Source: Lamellibrachia satsuma (taxonomy: Eukaryota > Annelida > Polychaeta > Sabellida > Siboglinidae). From it: a DNA stretch of 64,000 bases. Under the pieces are notes generated by a model. That model made no database searches. It saw only the letters and a program-made list of their open reading frames with translations, and was not told the DNA's origin. Location of the stretch: the NCBI GenBank assembly GCA_033239005.1, contig BSQZ01000096.1:612501-676500 (forward strand), given 5' to 3'. Positions 1 through 16,263 of the stretch are shown piece by piece; position 1 is the stretch's first letter; every line of letters begins with the position of its first letter. Made by a program: the position numbers and the translations under genes.

Positions 1-634
1 GGTGTCATTGAGAGAAAACACAATAATGTGTTGTCTGGTAACACTCAAGTGTTACCAGACAAATAACATCATATGGTACACTGATTACAACCACGCACAA
101 ATAGTATATGTGCATAATATTTAATTGAATAAGCACACTGTGTAATCTAATTTGAAATATGTTTCTTTTTATGCGTATGATCAAAATAAACGTCTTAGTT
201 TTATTTGATGTTGCATTGTCATTTTTGAGATTTCATTCAAAACGAATGTAAGTGCATACTATAATTGTATAACTAATACAGGTAATTGTATACACAGATG
301 TCATTGTTTTATGTAGAATGTGTATGCAGAATAAAGAAGTGTGAACAACTGCTCCTAACCACCTAAAGTTTCTCAATGTTATATGTATTGTGATATTAAT
401 AATTCTGTATAACGTTTTTCTTCTAAACACATCTATTGAGATAGCTTACTCAACGTTTCGGTAATCTCAGTAGTTGTGCTTTGTAGCAAATCATATATTC
501 ATGTATATCTATCAACTTTTATGAAAGCCTAAAACTGTTTTAGTGACGCTGCAACAACACGTGCACGCATGTACAATTATCATAATTTTATATTCGCATA
601 ATCAGTCATATAAGGCTTGTTCAGTGACCGTGAC
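1..634. other. AT-rich non-coding flank
   Basis: No coding region, RNA gene or mobile element could be recognised here. The stretch is AT-rich with only short open frames. The one structured item is the palindrome at 31-62. It lies downstream of the 3' end of the minus-strand glycosyltransferase gene. Confidence 0.6.
31..62. repeat. perfect 15-bp palindrome
   Basis: TTGTCTGGTAACACT (31-45) is followed by two bases (CA) and then by its exact reverse complement (48-62). Such a perfect inverted repeat could form a cruciform or be the end of a small foldback element. No flanking target duplication was seen, and the window starts only 30 bases upstream. Confidence 0.9.
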
Positions 635-993
635 AGCCGCTGCCGCTGCCGTTGTCGTTGCCGCTGCCGCTGCCGTTGTCATTGCCGCTGTCACTGCCGT
701 TGTCGCTGCCGCTGTCACTGCCGTTGTCGCTGCCGCTGTCACTGCCGTTGTCGTTACCGCTACCGCTGTCACTGCCGTTGCCGCTGCCGTTGCCGCTGTC
801 ACTGCCGTTGCCGCTGCCGCTGTCACTGCCGTTGTGGCTACCTCTACCGCTGTCACTGCCGTTGCCGCTGCCGTTGCCGCTGTCACTGCCGTTGCCGCTG
901 CCGCTGTCACTGCCGTTGTCGCTGCCGCTGTCACTGCCGCTGTCACTGCCGCTGTCACTGCCGCTGTCGTTGTCGTTGCCGCTGCCGCTGCCC
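635..993. repeat. GCC/GYT trinucleotide-type compound array
   Basis: About 360 bp built almost wholly from GCC, GCT, GTT, GTC and ACT triplets, arranged in loose 18-24 bp patterns. Because the period is a multiple of three it is open in several frames on both strands, giving Ala/Val/Thr-rich or Leu/Pro/Ser-rich nonsense ORFs. It begins only 15 bp after the stop codon of the minus-strand glycosyltransferase gene, so it would fall in or just past that gene's 3' UTR. Confidence 0.92.
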
Positions 994-1008
994 TCATCAC
1001 AAAACTAT

Positions 1009-4985
<3,977 letters not shown>

Positions 4986-5501
4986 ATTGGTTGATTGATA
5001 AACGTTCTCATAATATCTTCTGACCACATCTCTTGACAGCGCAAAATATACTGTAGCAGCATATTATAGGTAGCATTGCCAACGTAAATAATTCGGCGCA
5101 TACATACATGAACAACTTGCACTAAATGTCTACCTTGTAATGCGGCCATGCATAAATATTTGGACGTGCTTGACTGGTTGTGCTTCGAAATAACAAACAA
5201 CATTTGCAGACATCATGCACAGTTGCATGAAATGTCGATATCAATGCGGTGTGTTTTTACCCTAGGGTAACGTGTATTAATGTGTCAACTGTTCCTCGGT
5301 AAAAAAGACGTGTTGAACTAAAATTCTAATTTGAAATGGTGGCTAATCGTTTTTAATTTAAAATAAATTTACTTTTTATAATTTAATTGTAATTTAATTA
5401 ATGAATGTTTCAAACTATTGTATTTTTATGTACTTGGAGGAGACTATATGTGTGCAGTATCCATACATTGTGCATTATATATACCGCCATTTGATACGCA
5501 G
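4986..5501. other. Upstream region of the glycosyltransferase gene
   Basis: AT-rich sequence that should contain the promoter and 5' UTR of the minus-strand gene. No convincing TATA box, initiator or further exon was recognised. Confidence 0.4.
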
Positions 5502-5539
5502 TCCCAGCAGGCATGTGACGTCAGTACGACGTAGATTAT

Positions 5540-6250
5540 TCGTTGCATATACGTAGCGACGTCGAACAACGTAAATACAACGTATTTACAACACGTGGTC
5601 ATCAACGTTGTAAGGACGTGGAAATGTGACGTTGACACAACGTTGGAATCAAGTCGACAACCAAACTCAACGTCTTCACAACGACTGTTCAACAAGGTCG
5701 TGGAAATGTGACGTCCACACAACGTTGCAATCAAGTAACTATACAAATACGACGTCTTTACAGCGTTTTTCATCATTGATTCAACGTTATACGGACGTGG
5801 AAACGTGACGCTAAAACAACGTTGAAATCAAATCGACAACCTAAACCAACGTTTTGTCATCAACGTTATAAGGACGTCTGGTCATCAACGTTATAAGGAC
5901 GTGGACATTTGACGTTGATACAAAGTTGAAATCACGTTGACAGCCCATTCAACTAGATTTATATATGTGTATTCAGCGTCTTTATATTTATAATGTCGTG
6001 TCGTCACCTTTGTAAGGACGTGGACATTAGACGTTGACACAACGTGGAAATCAAGTCGACAACTTAGCCCAACTTCTATGCAAAGTCTGGTTATCAACGT
6101 TATAAGGACGTTTATATGTGACATTGATACAACGTTGAAAACAAGTCGACAACTTAGCCCAAAGTCTTTACAACGTATGATGTTCAGCATTATAAGGACG
6201 TTGGAATGTGACGCTGATACAACTTTTAGATCAGGTCGCCAGCCCAACCA
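5540..6250. repeat. ACGTTG-rich subterminal repeats, left arm
   Basis: Roughly 60-70 bp imperfect repeats, each with a core such as AACGTTATAAGGACGTGG followed by a TGTGACGTTGA-like segment and a short spacer with GTCGACAA. Related motifs appear in the right arm (7895-8035). The repeats are too diverged for exact copy numbers by eye. Confidence 0.75.
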
Positions 6251-6407
6251 ACTAAATTCCTATACTATCATATGCCTTGCGTGTCATGTCACACAGCTCT
6301 GAATATCTTTCACAACAATCTCAACCAAAAGCGTTTTACACGACAAAATAATTGAGCAAAGTGCGCCCGTCGCGAGTTTTCAAAGCTCAAATCGGGAGAC
6401 GGAGGAG

Positions 6408-6470
6408 TCCGTGCATGGAAACTATCCGTGCATGGAAACTGTCCATGCATGGAAACTGTCCGTTCATGCA
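6408..6470. repeat. 17-bp tandem repeat
   Basis: Three full copies and one partial copy of CCGTGCATGGAAACTRT, inside the TIR-bounded element. Confidence 0.85.
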
Positions 6471-6800
6471 ACGCATTGAGGCAACGTCGCATGGAACAGT
6501 ATTGATCCTATTTGGAATTGACGTCGCGAGCAATATAAATTATGATCGTGAATGAATTAGGGTCGACCTTCGTGACGATATCGCGTTGTCATCATGCATT
6601 TCGCAGACTTTCATCCGTTTGAATCTGCCACAAGTCGGGCCGTTCTCGATCACACCTGCAAATCTTAGCCCCAGTTAATTGTGGCCCTGTATATATAGCG
6701 TACGTCCCTTGTCGATTCTAAAATCGATCTATCTTGACAAAAGTGTGTTTTGCCAATAGCCGTTCATGCTCGTGTGAAATGAATGAGTATTACTGAAGAA

Positions 6801-7655
6801 CTGTCACGACGGACACTACCACGACGGACACTGGCACGACGGACACTGCCACGACGGACACTGCCACGACGGACACTGCCACGAAGGACACTGCCACGAC
6901 GGACACTGTCACGACGGACACTGGCACGACAGACACTGCCACGACGGACACTGCCACGAAGGACACTGCCACGACGGACACTGCCACGACGGACACTGCC
7001 ACGACGGACACTGCCACGACGGACACTGCCACGACGGACACTGCCACGACGGACACTGCCACGACGGACACTGCCACGACGGACACTGCCACAACGGATA
7101 CTGCCACGACGGACACTGCCACGAAGGACACTGCCACGACGGACACTGTCACGACGGACACTGGCACGACAGACACTGCCACGACGGACACTGCCACGAC
7201 GGACACTGCCACGAAGGACACTGCCACGACGGACACTGCCACGACGGGCACTGCCACGACGGACACTGCCACGACGGACACTGCCACAACGGACACTGCC
7301 ACGACGGACACTGTCACGACGGACACTGCCACGACGGACACTGCCATAACGGATACTGCCACGACGGACACTGCCACGAAGGACACTGCCACGACGGACA
7401 CTGTCACGACGGACACTGGCACGACAGACACTGCCACGACGGACACTGCCACGACGGACACTGCCACGAAGGACACTGCCACGACGGACACTGCCACGAC
7501 GGACACTGCCACGACGGACACTGCCACGACGGACACTGCCACGACGGACACTGCCACGACGGACACTGTCACGACGGACACTGCCACGACGGACACTGCC
7601 TCGACTGAAGCTGCCATGACAGATACTGCCACGACGGACACTGCCACGACGGACG
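6801..7655. repeat. 15-bp minisatellite, about 57 copies
   Basis: Unit ACGACGGACACTGCC. The period is divisible by three, so several frames stay open for hundreds of codons (pentapeptide RRTLP on plus, GSVRR or VAVSV on minus). These are not credible genes. Variant units (CACGAAGG, GTCACG, GGCACGACAG) recur together at about 6881, 7121 and 7376, showing a higher-order period of about 240-255 bp. Confidence 0.95.
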
Positions 7656-8379
7656 CATTTAGAATAATTCCAAAACAACATTGTTGCTCTTATTTATTCA
7701 GCATTAATTCACTCCTACGCAGAACTTCGATCTATCCTATTTCACCTAGGCCTCTTGCTGCCCCTACTCCAATAATTATGCTGTACCAGAATGCCTTGCG
7801 CATGGCGTCGCACATCCGGACTTTGAATTTGCGTACAAGCGTAATATTTATCAGTAAGTATCGCCATCCGCTTTTGCTAATTGAATTTTTTTTAAACCAG
7901 ACGTTGATAGATCGTTGAAATATGAGGTAGATAAAACGTGGGAATCTGACTTAGATATAACTTTCAAATTCAACAAGTTTCCAACATTGCCATAACGTGG
8001 GACCTGACGTTGAAACAACGTGTTTTCAACGTCATTTGCCTGCTGGGATACTTGAAACGCTGGCAATTTTTTATTCTTGGTCGGCTCCGCTAGATGTTAA
8101 AAAATACTTTATTGCTGTTTGATAACTGTTATAACCGATACGGCCACTTAGAAATACAACAGAGGAAACTGCGCCATTCAGTGGTGAAACTATTCTCCCA
8201 TTAAAGGCAAGTTTAGTTGAGCAAATCGTGCATTCTACGCTTACAAATTTGCAATAATTTTGTTTGGTACTGATGTATGTTATGTATAGTCAAACTAACA
8301 GTCCATAATCACAGGAACATTAGCTATACTAGTTGCTAATTAAACAAGACACGGACATGACACGTTGACCATGGAGTGT

Positions 8380-8790
8380 CTTGCGAAGATAACAATTGTA
8401 TTGCCCCTTGCAGTAGAAGATAACAATTGTATTATCCAGTCCAGAAGAAGATAACAATTACATTGCCCCTTCCAGTAGAAGATAACAATTGTATTGCCCG
8501 TTGCACTAGAAGATAACAACTGTGTTGCCCCTTTCAGTAGAAGATAACAATGACATTGCTCCTTCCAGTAGAAGATAACAATTGTGCTGCCCCTTTCAGT
8601 AAAAGATAACAATTGTATTGCCTCTTTCAGTAGAAGATAACAATTGTGTTGCCCCTTTCAGTAGAAGATAACAATTATATTGCCTCTTTCAGTAGAAGAT
8701 AACAATTGTATTGCCCCTTTCAGTAGAAGATAACAATTATATTGCCTCTTTCAGTAGAAGATAACAATTGTATTGCCTCTTCCAGCAGTG
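8380..8790. repeat. 31-bp minisatellite, about 13 copies
   Basis: Tandem units built around AGAAGATAACAATTGTATTG followed by a CCCCTTTCAGT-like segment. It is unrelated in sequence to the next 31-bp array but has the same period. Confidence 0.93.
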
Positions 8791-9185
8791 TACATAAATC
8801 AACGTTCGGAATGATACTGTTTTATTCTCGAAAACAACGCTGTAAACTTATGCGGTAATTATAGCTTGTAATTAAAATTAATGTTGTGCTGAAAGCGCGG
8901 AATGCAACCATTGGACAACTCGCCGCGGCGACAGTAAGCACAACAGAATGCTTGCTGTTGAGGCGTGTTCAACGATGCTCTAGTAATGTCTGCTCCACGA
9001 CGCCTCTTTCCATAGAAACGCCAGAGGTTGACGCTGGTAAATGAGATAAGATCAGTTTTTTCATAATAATTTATTCATGGGCAATTGTTACTGATAATGC
9101 GTTTCCTACGGTAGATGACCGCGCTGATAAAATACGACGTTACACTGGTACGGACCGTGTAGTTCACATTCACCTCCACCCTCAT
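8791..9185. other. Spacer between two 31-bp arrays
   Basis: About 400 bp of unique-looking sequence with no recognised gene. It could contain the left LTR remnant of the gypsy element that follows, but no matching right copy was recognised by eye. Confidence 0.4.
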
Positions 9186-12100
9186 CGCTCTAATAAGACA
9201 GGAGTAGGAGCAACAACGATCTAATAAGGCAGGAGCAGGAACAACAACGATCTAATAAGACAAGAGCGGGAGCAACAACGATCTAATAAGACAGGAGCGG
9301 GAGCAACAACGATCTAATAAGACAGGAGCAGGAGCAACAACGATCTAATAAGACAGGAGCAGGAACAACAACGATCTAATAAGACAGGAGCGGGAGCAAA
9401 AAAGATCTAATAAGACAGGAGCAGGAGCAAAAACGATCTAATAAGACAGGAGCGGGAGCAACAACGATCTAATAAGAGAGGAGCAGGAGCAACAACGATC
9501 TAATAAGACAGGAGCGGGAGCAACAACGATCTATTAAGACAGGAGCGGGAGCAACAACGATCTAATAAGACAGGAGCGGGAGCAACAAAGATCTAATAAG
9601 ACAGGAGCAGGAACAACAAAGATCTAATAAGGCAGGAGCAGGAACAACAACGATCTAATAAGACAGGAGCAGGAACAACAACGATCTAATAAGACGGGAG
9701 CAGGAGCAACAACGATCTAATAAGACAGGAGCAGGAGCAACAACGATCTAATAAGACGGGAGCGGGAGCAAAAAAGATCTAATAAGACAGGAGCAGGAAC
9801 AACAACGATCTAATAAGACAGGAGTAGGAGCAACAACGATCTAATAAGGCAGGAGTAGGAGCAACAGCGATCTAATAAGACGGGAGCAGGAGCAACAACG
9901 ATCTAATAAGAGAGGAGCAGGAGCAACAACGATATAATAAGACGGGAGCGGGAGCAACAACGATCTAATAAGACAGGAGCAGGAGCAACAACGATCTAAT
10001 AAGACAGGAGCGGGAGCAAAAAAGATCTAATAAGACAGGAGCAGGAACAACAACGATCTAATAAGACAGGAGTAGGAGCAACAACGATCTAATAAGGCAG
10101 GAGTAGGAGCAACAGCGATCTAATAAGACGGGAGCAGGAGCAACAACGATCTAATAAGAGAGGAGCAGGAGCAACAACGATATAATAAGACGGGAGCGGG
10201 AGCAACAACGATCTAATAAGACAGGAGCAGGAACAACAACGATCTAATAAGACGGGAGTAGGAGCAACAACGATCTAATAAGACGGGAGCAGGAGCAACA
10301 ACGATCTAATAAGACGGGAGCAGGAGCAACAACGATCTAATAAGACGGGAGCAGGAGCAACAACGATCTAATAAGACGGGAGCATGAGCATCAACGATCT
10401 AATAAGACAGGAGCGGGAGCAACAACGATCTAATAAGACAGGAGCAGGAGCAACAACGATATAATAAGACGGGAGCAGGAGCAACAACGATCTAATAAGA
10501 CAGGAGCGGGAGCAACAAATATCTAATAAGACAGGAGCGGGAGCAACAACGATCTAATAACACAGGAGCAGGAGCAACAACGATCTAATAAGACAGGAGC
10601 GGGAGCAACAACGATCTAATAAGACAGGAGCGGGAGCAACAACGATCTAATAAGACAGGAGCAGGAGCAACAACGATCTAATAAGACAGGAGCAGGAGCA
10701 ACAACGATCTAATAAGACGGGAGCAGGAGCAACAACGATCTAATAAGACAGGAACAGGAGCAACAACGATCTAATAAGACAGGAACAGGAGCAACAACGA
10801 TCTAATAAGACAGGAGCGGGAGCAACAACGATCTAATAAGACAGGAGCAGGAGCAACAACGATCTAATAAGACGGGAGTAGGAGCAACAACGATCTAATA
10901 AGACGGGAGCAGGAGCAACAACGATCTAATAAGACAGGAGCAGGAACAACAACGATCTAATAAGACGGGAGTAGGAGCAACAACGATCTAATAAGACAGG
11001 AGCAGGAGCAACAACGATCTAATAAGACAGGAGCAGGAACAACAACGATCTAATAAGACGGGAGCAGGAGCAACAACGATCTAATAAGACGGGAGCAGGA
11101 GCAACAACGATCTAATAAGACAGGAGCAGGAACAACAACGATCTAATAAGACGGGAGCAGGAGCAACAACGATCTAATAAGACGGCAGCAGGAGCAACAA
11201 CGATCTAATAAGACGGGAGCAGGAACAACAACGATCTAATAAGACAGGAACAGGAGCAACAACGATCTAATAAGACAGGAACAGGAGCAACAACGATCTA
11301 ATAAGACAGGAGCAGGAACAACAACGATCTAATAAGACGGGAGTAGGAGCAACAACGATCTAATAAGACGGGAGCAGGAGCAACAACGATCTAATAAGAC
11401 GGGAGCAGGAGCAACAACGATCTAATAAGACGGGAGCTGGAGCAACAACGATCTAATAAGACGGGAGCATGAGCATCAACGATCTAATAAGACAGGAGCG
11501 GGAGCAACAACGATCTAATAAGACAGGAGCAGGAGCAACAACGATATAATAAGACGGGAGCAGGAGCAACAACGATCTAATAAGACAGGAGCGGGAGCAA
11601 CAAAGATCTAATAAGACAGGAGCGGGAGCAACAACGATCTAATAAGACAGGAGCAGGAGCAACAACGATCTAATAAGACAGGAGCGGGAGCAACAACGAT
11701 CTAATAAGACAGGAGCGGGAGCAACAACGATCTAATAAGACAGGAGCAGGAGCAACAACGATCTAATAAGACAGGAGCAGGAGCAACAACGATCTAATAA
11801 GACGGGAGCAGGAGCAACAACGATCTAATAAGACAGGAACAGGAGCAACAACGATCTAATAAGACAGGAACAGGAGCAACAACGATCTAATAAGACAGGA
11901 GCGGGAGCAACAACGATCTAATAAGACAGGAGCAGGAGCAACAACGATCTAATAAGACGGGAGCAGGAGCAACAACGATCTAATAAGACAGGAGCAGGAG
12001 CAACAACGATCTAATAAGACAGGAGCAGGAGCAACAACGATCTAATAAGACAGGAGCAGGAGCAACAACGATCTAATAAGACAGGAGCAGGAGCAACAAC

Positions 12101-12308
12101 GATCTAATAAGACGGGAGCAGGAGCAACAACGATATAATAAGACGGGAGCAGGAGCAACAACGATCTAATAAGACAGGAGCAGGAGCAACAATGATCTAA
12201 TAAGACAGGAGCAGGAGCAACAACGTTCTAATAAGACAGGAGCAGGAGCAACAACGATCTATTAAGACAGGAGCAGGAGCAACAACGGTCTAATAAGACG
12301 GGAGCAGG
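9186..12308. repeat. 31-bp minisatellite, about 100 copies
   Basis: Units run GATCTAATAAGACAGGAGCA and then GGAGCAACAAC, with few variants (CAGGAGCGGG, GACGGG, AACAGG). Large blocks repeat with the same variant order, for example around 9780-9960 and 10010-10190, so the array grew partly by block duplication. It stops only 64 bp before the gag start codon, and the flanking sequence (KLQLEREEV) is Gln/Glu/Arg-rich like the array, so it may have expanded from a gag coiled-coil region. Confidence 0.96.
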
Positions 12309-12371
12309 AAAGCAAACTGCAGCTTGAGAGAGAAGAGGTAGGAAGGATGCTGCGGCTAAAGGAGATGCAAC

Positions 12372-12864
12372 ATGGTACGTGCCGAGACGATCAATTCGAC
12401 CCGTAATTCGGATACCGCCATTGAGAATAAACCAGGTGTTAAACTTCCCAAGTTATCTGAATTCCATAAAGCTGAATATAAAATGAATGCTTATATTTTG
12501 CGATTCGAACGTTACACTGAAAATGGTTGGTGGATTCGGGATGATTATGTACTTGGTTTGAATAGTTTGTTAACAGGCCGAGCACTTGAAGTTTATTGTC
12601 GATTACCTAAAGATGAGATGAATGATTACGATAAACTTAAACAGGCTTTGTTGGTAAAGATTTCCCTGACCGAGGAAGATTTCAGGAAGAACTTTTACAA
12701 CAGCAGACAGGATCCTGGCGAAACAGCTTCACAGTATTTAGCTCGATAAGAGAATGTCTTTGATCAATGGATAAAGTTATTTGAGACCGATAATTCCTAT
12801 GATAAGTTGAGAGAGCTTATTTTGATAGATCGATTTCTTCATTCTTGTCCTCGTAATCAGGCAC
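12372..12864 (+). pseudogene. gag: Ty3/gypsy gag, N-terminal half (SCAN-like capsid region)
   Basis: Capsid-like region with KLPKLSEF, YILRFERY, GRALEVYCRL, DYDKLKQALL and FYNSRQDPGETASQYLAR, the pattern of the SCAN-like gag found in invertebrate gypsy elements. Gag would form the element's particle. An in-frame TAA interrupts it at 12747-12749, after which the same frame continues (ENVFDQWIKLFE). The frame is then cut at the target-site duplication 12865-12873 by the 10-kb insertion and resumes after 22908. Confidence 0.75.
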
Positions 12865-12873
12865 TTTTCATCC
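12865..12873. repeat. Target-site duplication, left copy (TTTTCATCC)
   Basis: The same 9 bp occur at 22900-22908. Removing the intervening DNA plus one copy makes the gag reading frame continuous across the break, which is strong evidence that this is a true insertion site duplication. Confidence 0.82.
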
Positions 12874-12967
12874 TTGCCTCGATTATCCAGGCTCCGCGAT
12901 GTGGCGCCACCGTTTGTCGCACACATCATCGCCTGGACACAGAGTGGGGTTCCCATTGTGACGGAAA

Positions 12968-13002
12968 TTATGTATGCGCCCAGATTCTGGGCGCATACAT
13001 AA
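12968..13002. repeat. 35-bp near-perfect palindrome
   Basis: TTATGTATGCGCCCAGA (12968-12984), one base, then its exact reverse complement (12986-13002). It lies about 95 bp inside the left end of the insertion and just upstream of the helicase start, so it may be a subterminal transposase-binding or regulatory structure. Confidence 0.92.
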
Positions 13003-13075
13003 GTAGCTAATTAAGCTCGACGATGACGTTGATTGGCTGCTGGCACTTCATCCGGTAACGCCTACAGAAATACAA

Positions 13076-16000
13076 ATGGAGTCGCTACGAGTCGCACGTG
13101 CTATCGACATAGCAAGAGTCGTTAAATTTAGAATTTGCACTGTCACTGAAAAAAAAACAGTTTGCCTGCATCCAGAACATTACTGATGAACGTTATGTGA
13201 TGGGAATACTTCCAACAGGGTACGGAGAAACCCTCATATACACAATTCTCCCTCGTGTACTTTATATGTTACCCGGAAATATCGGCTGGCACACGTTGAC
13301 ATGGACATGGTGTTGCCTTTTATTTACAGTTGTTCACCCGAAGCTGAGCGGTAGCACTATTGATACGGGTAAGCCATTGTATTGATTTAAGTTTCATACA
13401 TGTAGCATATATGGCTGACTATTACGGTAACGCAGATTTCTCATGTCACTCGTGGTTCATGTTTGCATTGCAATCAAGTTAGTTATAAAAAAGGCAACTG
13501 AAAACATGTGAAAATAAGTGTGATTTGGGGCTCTTAACCCTTGTTTTTTGTAAAGCATTATTTTAATAAATTGGTTATATTTTATACAATTAAATCAAAC
13601 CTGCATACGCCTATATTACTTACTAATTAGCTTACCTAGTACCTACATGGTACACCCATTTGGTATTGCAGTTACTAATATAATATGGTATCGTGACTAT
13701 TGATGTAGCTCTCAGCCAAAGATAGGCGTACCCCCTCATAAATGTAACGCGAATAACCAAAGTAGCAAATTGTTCCTCTCTGTACTCTGTTTCTTGTATG
13801 TAAACATAACCAATTATTTTCCCATACTGACTGATATATGGGTCAATCCGTGTCAAATCGACCAATTATCAGGAAATTTTTTTAAGTTGATGCCTCAGAA
13901 TTTGCTTAAATTTTAACAGATGATTAATAGCTATGTTTGAGCACTTCAGCAAAAGAAATAAGCATTTACATGCAAATTGTACATGTAATGTGAAAACGTC
14001 CAAAAACGACGCACCCACAAATGGACAATGGCCTGAACTTGCAACTAGTACACAATTTTGATGACCAGAGAAACGATGAGCACTTCTTTATGGCTTCAGG
14101 GGCATTCAATTTGAAGAAACTTAACTGTCAGTTTTTGAAAAATGTATCTCATCTGAATTCACCTCACTTTGCAACTTCAATTCTAATTTATTTATTTTTT
14201 ATTTTCTTATTTGTTTCAGTTTAGATTTACATTTGTTCCTGAAGTGTAGAAATAAAGGTTAGATTAATCTTAATTATACCATGCTCAAATTTGCCTTTTT
14301 TGTCATTCTTTGGTGTGTGCCATTTTTGCATGCATATGTGTCTTTCTGTGTTGAGATCCAAATAACGCATATATGTAATTGAAACAGGACTAGTGTAATT
14401 CAAATGAAACGTATTTGATTTGATTTTGTGTAATTGTATGCAGCCTTGGCCATGTTTATAATATATATTATAAAAATATTAACATGGTATTATAAACACG
14501 CACGCACTGTATATGCATGACAGCTGCATAGTGAATTTGTACTTGCTCGGTGACAAAAGCAACTACTGTGTCAATAGTTTTTGTCTGCTTATTGACATAA
14601 TACTTCAGTCAGCAGCCTAGATACTGATATATTATTTTAATAGCATCTTCTGAATATGACAATTTTTATCTTTCAGAGACAAGGGAAAGGGTGAAATGGG
14701 GACTTTCCAGTTATGCTACCGAGTCCCAAAGCATTGTTTGCAAGACAGTGGAGGGCTATCATGTCAGATGAGCTTTTTCAGGAGAGACTACATACAATTG
14801 TAGTTGCTGAGGCTCACTGCATTACCGAATGGTAATTGAAACTTTCATAATTATATCAGCAGTATCATACTACCATTTCTTTGAGCCACAATGTATTAAC
14901 AAAAACACTAACTATGCAATTCCTCATAGTTTTTCATACATTAATAATTAAGTTTACATTATTTTAATTTATATTTTTTACAATATTCATTATATTGATA
15001 TAACTACTAAATGGGATATTACTGTCATGATAGAGAACTTTAGTTCCACAACTTACAATTAAAAGCAGATACAAAATATGAAGGGTGGCCCATGTATAGA
15101 CACATTCCAAACTTGGCGTTGTGTTTGTGCACATGAATGTGTATCATTTGTCATGCTTATTAACATCGATGCGAAGTTTCACTGAGAACTTGATTTTCAA
15201 TGAAAATCATTGACAAATCATAACCCCTGTAAAAGTCTGATTTTAACTGTACTCTACATAGACAATTATGAAAAACGCATAACAATAACAATTATGGCAA
15301 GTATTACTTCATAACAAAATCTGTTTTTAATAATTTAATTCCTGTATGCCACCAACTTAACACATTGGGAACTTGTTATGTTGTACACACATAAAATATG
15401 ATAAATTATGATGTTCTGATGTAAAACAATACACGTGAATAATGATATTGCTCAACATGCCTAATTAAATAAGAAGTAACAATGGATCAGTATTGCTTTC
15501 CACAACACAACAATGTAGCAACTGAAATCCATTTCACTGATATTTACTAACAATCATAGTCCCTGTAACAGGGTTTGGTGGCAGTTGCAGATGAGCAACG
15601 TTTTTGGCTTATCCAAATACTGTATTAGTGGTGTACATGTGGCATTATTGTTCCAAAATTTGCCTTTGTTTCCTGCTGAACATGACAACTCACATTTGTC
15701 ATGCTCTAACAATACACAAAACACACTTCAGTTACCTATGCCATCCCCTAGTCAATTTACTATGCTAATGCTAACAACAGCTAATTTAAAACATGTCATT
15801 AACTTGAAAATTCTATGACTGTGACAAGGCTGCTTTTAAAGTAGGCAATTATTAATGGTGGCCAATTTGTGCATGTTTTTGTTTGATTAAATTACATTAT
15901 AAATATGTTTTGGTTGTCTACTGTCTGCAACACCTATAAGTTTCAATCAGTCAGATCTCGTTTGGGCTGATTGTACACATTTGTAAATTGATCACACTTT

Positions 16001-16263
16001 GACCTGTGACAATGAACAATATTGATATCCATCAATATTGATATTCATCCGTTACATAATGTAACAATGGGTACTAAAACTAGACATGTTCGAGTAACTT
16101 CCTATACCATACCTTGTAGTAAATAGTGCATACGGTAATAACTACTAATTTAATTATTTTACATTCCTATTCCTGTTATTGTAGGGCCAGTGACTTCCGT
16201 GAAGATTATGTGCTGCAACAGTTACTCCAGCTAAGAGGATCGACATCCAGAATGAACTTTGCA
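13076..16263 (+). pseudogene. RecQ-like DNA helicase, split and degenerate
   Basis: Three exon-like blocks with helicase motifs. Block A (13076-13368) starts at an ATG, shifts frame in an A9 run near 13150, then reads KKKQFACIQNITDERYVMG and the Walker A region LPTGYGETLIY, ending at donor GTAAGC. Block B (14677-14831) follows acceptor TTTCAG; it has an in-frame TGA (14692-14694), then SPKALF and VVAEAHCITEW, the DEAH-box region. Block C (from 16185) follows acceptor TTGTAG with a compatible phase and reads ASDFREDY. The Walker lysine is Glu and the first DEAH acid is Ala, so the ATPase is dead. A RecQ-type helicase would unwind DNA; here it is probably cargo or an element-encoded gene of the insertion. 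Confidence 0.65.

Larger units (their letters stand above)
5502..8048. mobile_element. Non-autonomous DNA transposon with TCCCAGCAGGCA termini
   Basis: TCCCAGCAGGCA at 5502-5513 is matched by its exact reverse complement at 8037-8048, and a TGACGT motif lies just inside both ends. Both arms (about 5520-6250 and 7895-8035) carry irregular repeats of ACGTTG- and GACGTGG-type motifs in similar arrangement. No transposase ORF is present, so the unit would need an enzyme supplied elsewhere. The middle holds a 17-bp repeat and a 15-bp minisatellite. No clear target duplication was found, so the superfamily is left open. Confidence 0.6.

Noticed and set aside
6764..7681. 305-residue GSVRR repeat protein on the minus strand
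   Set aside because: All three minus frames are open over the 15-bp array, so openness is not evidence of coding; no start context or flanking domain.
9186..12308. CRISPR array (regular 31-bp units)
   Set aside because: Units are directly contiguous without unique spacers, and the context is eukaryotic; this is a minisatellite.
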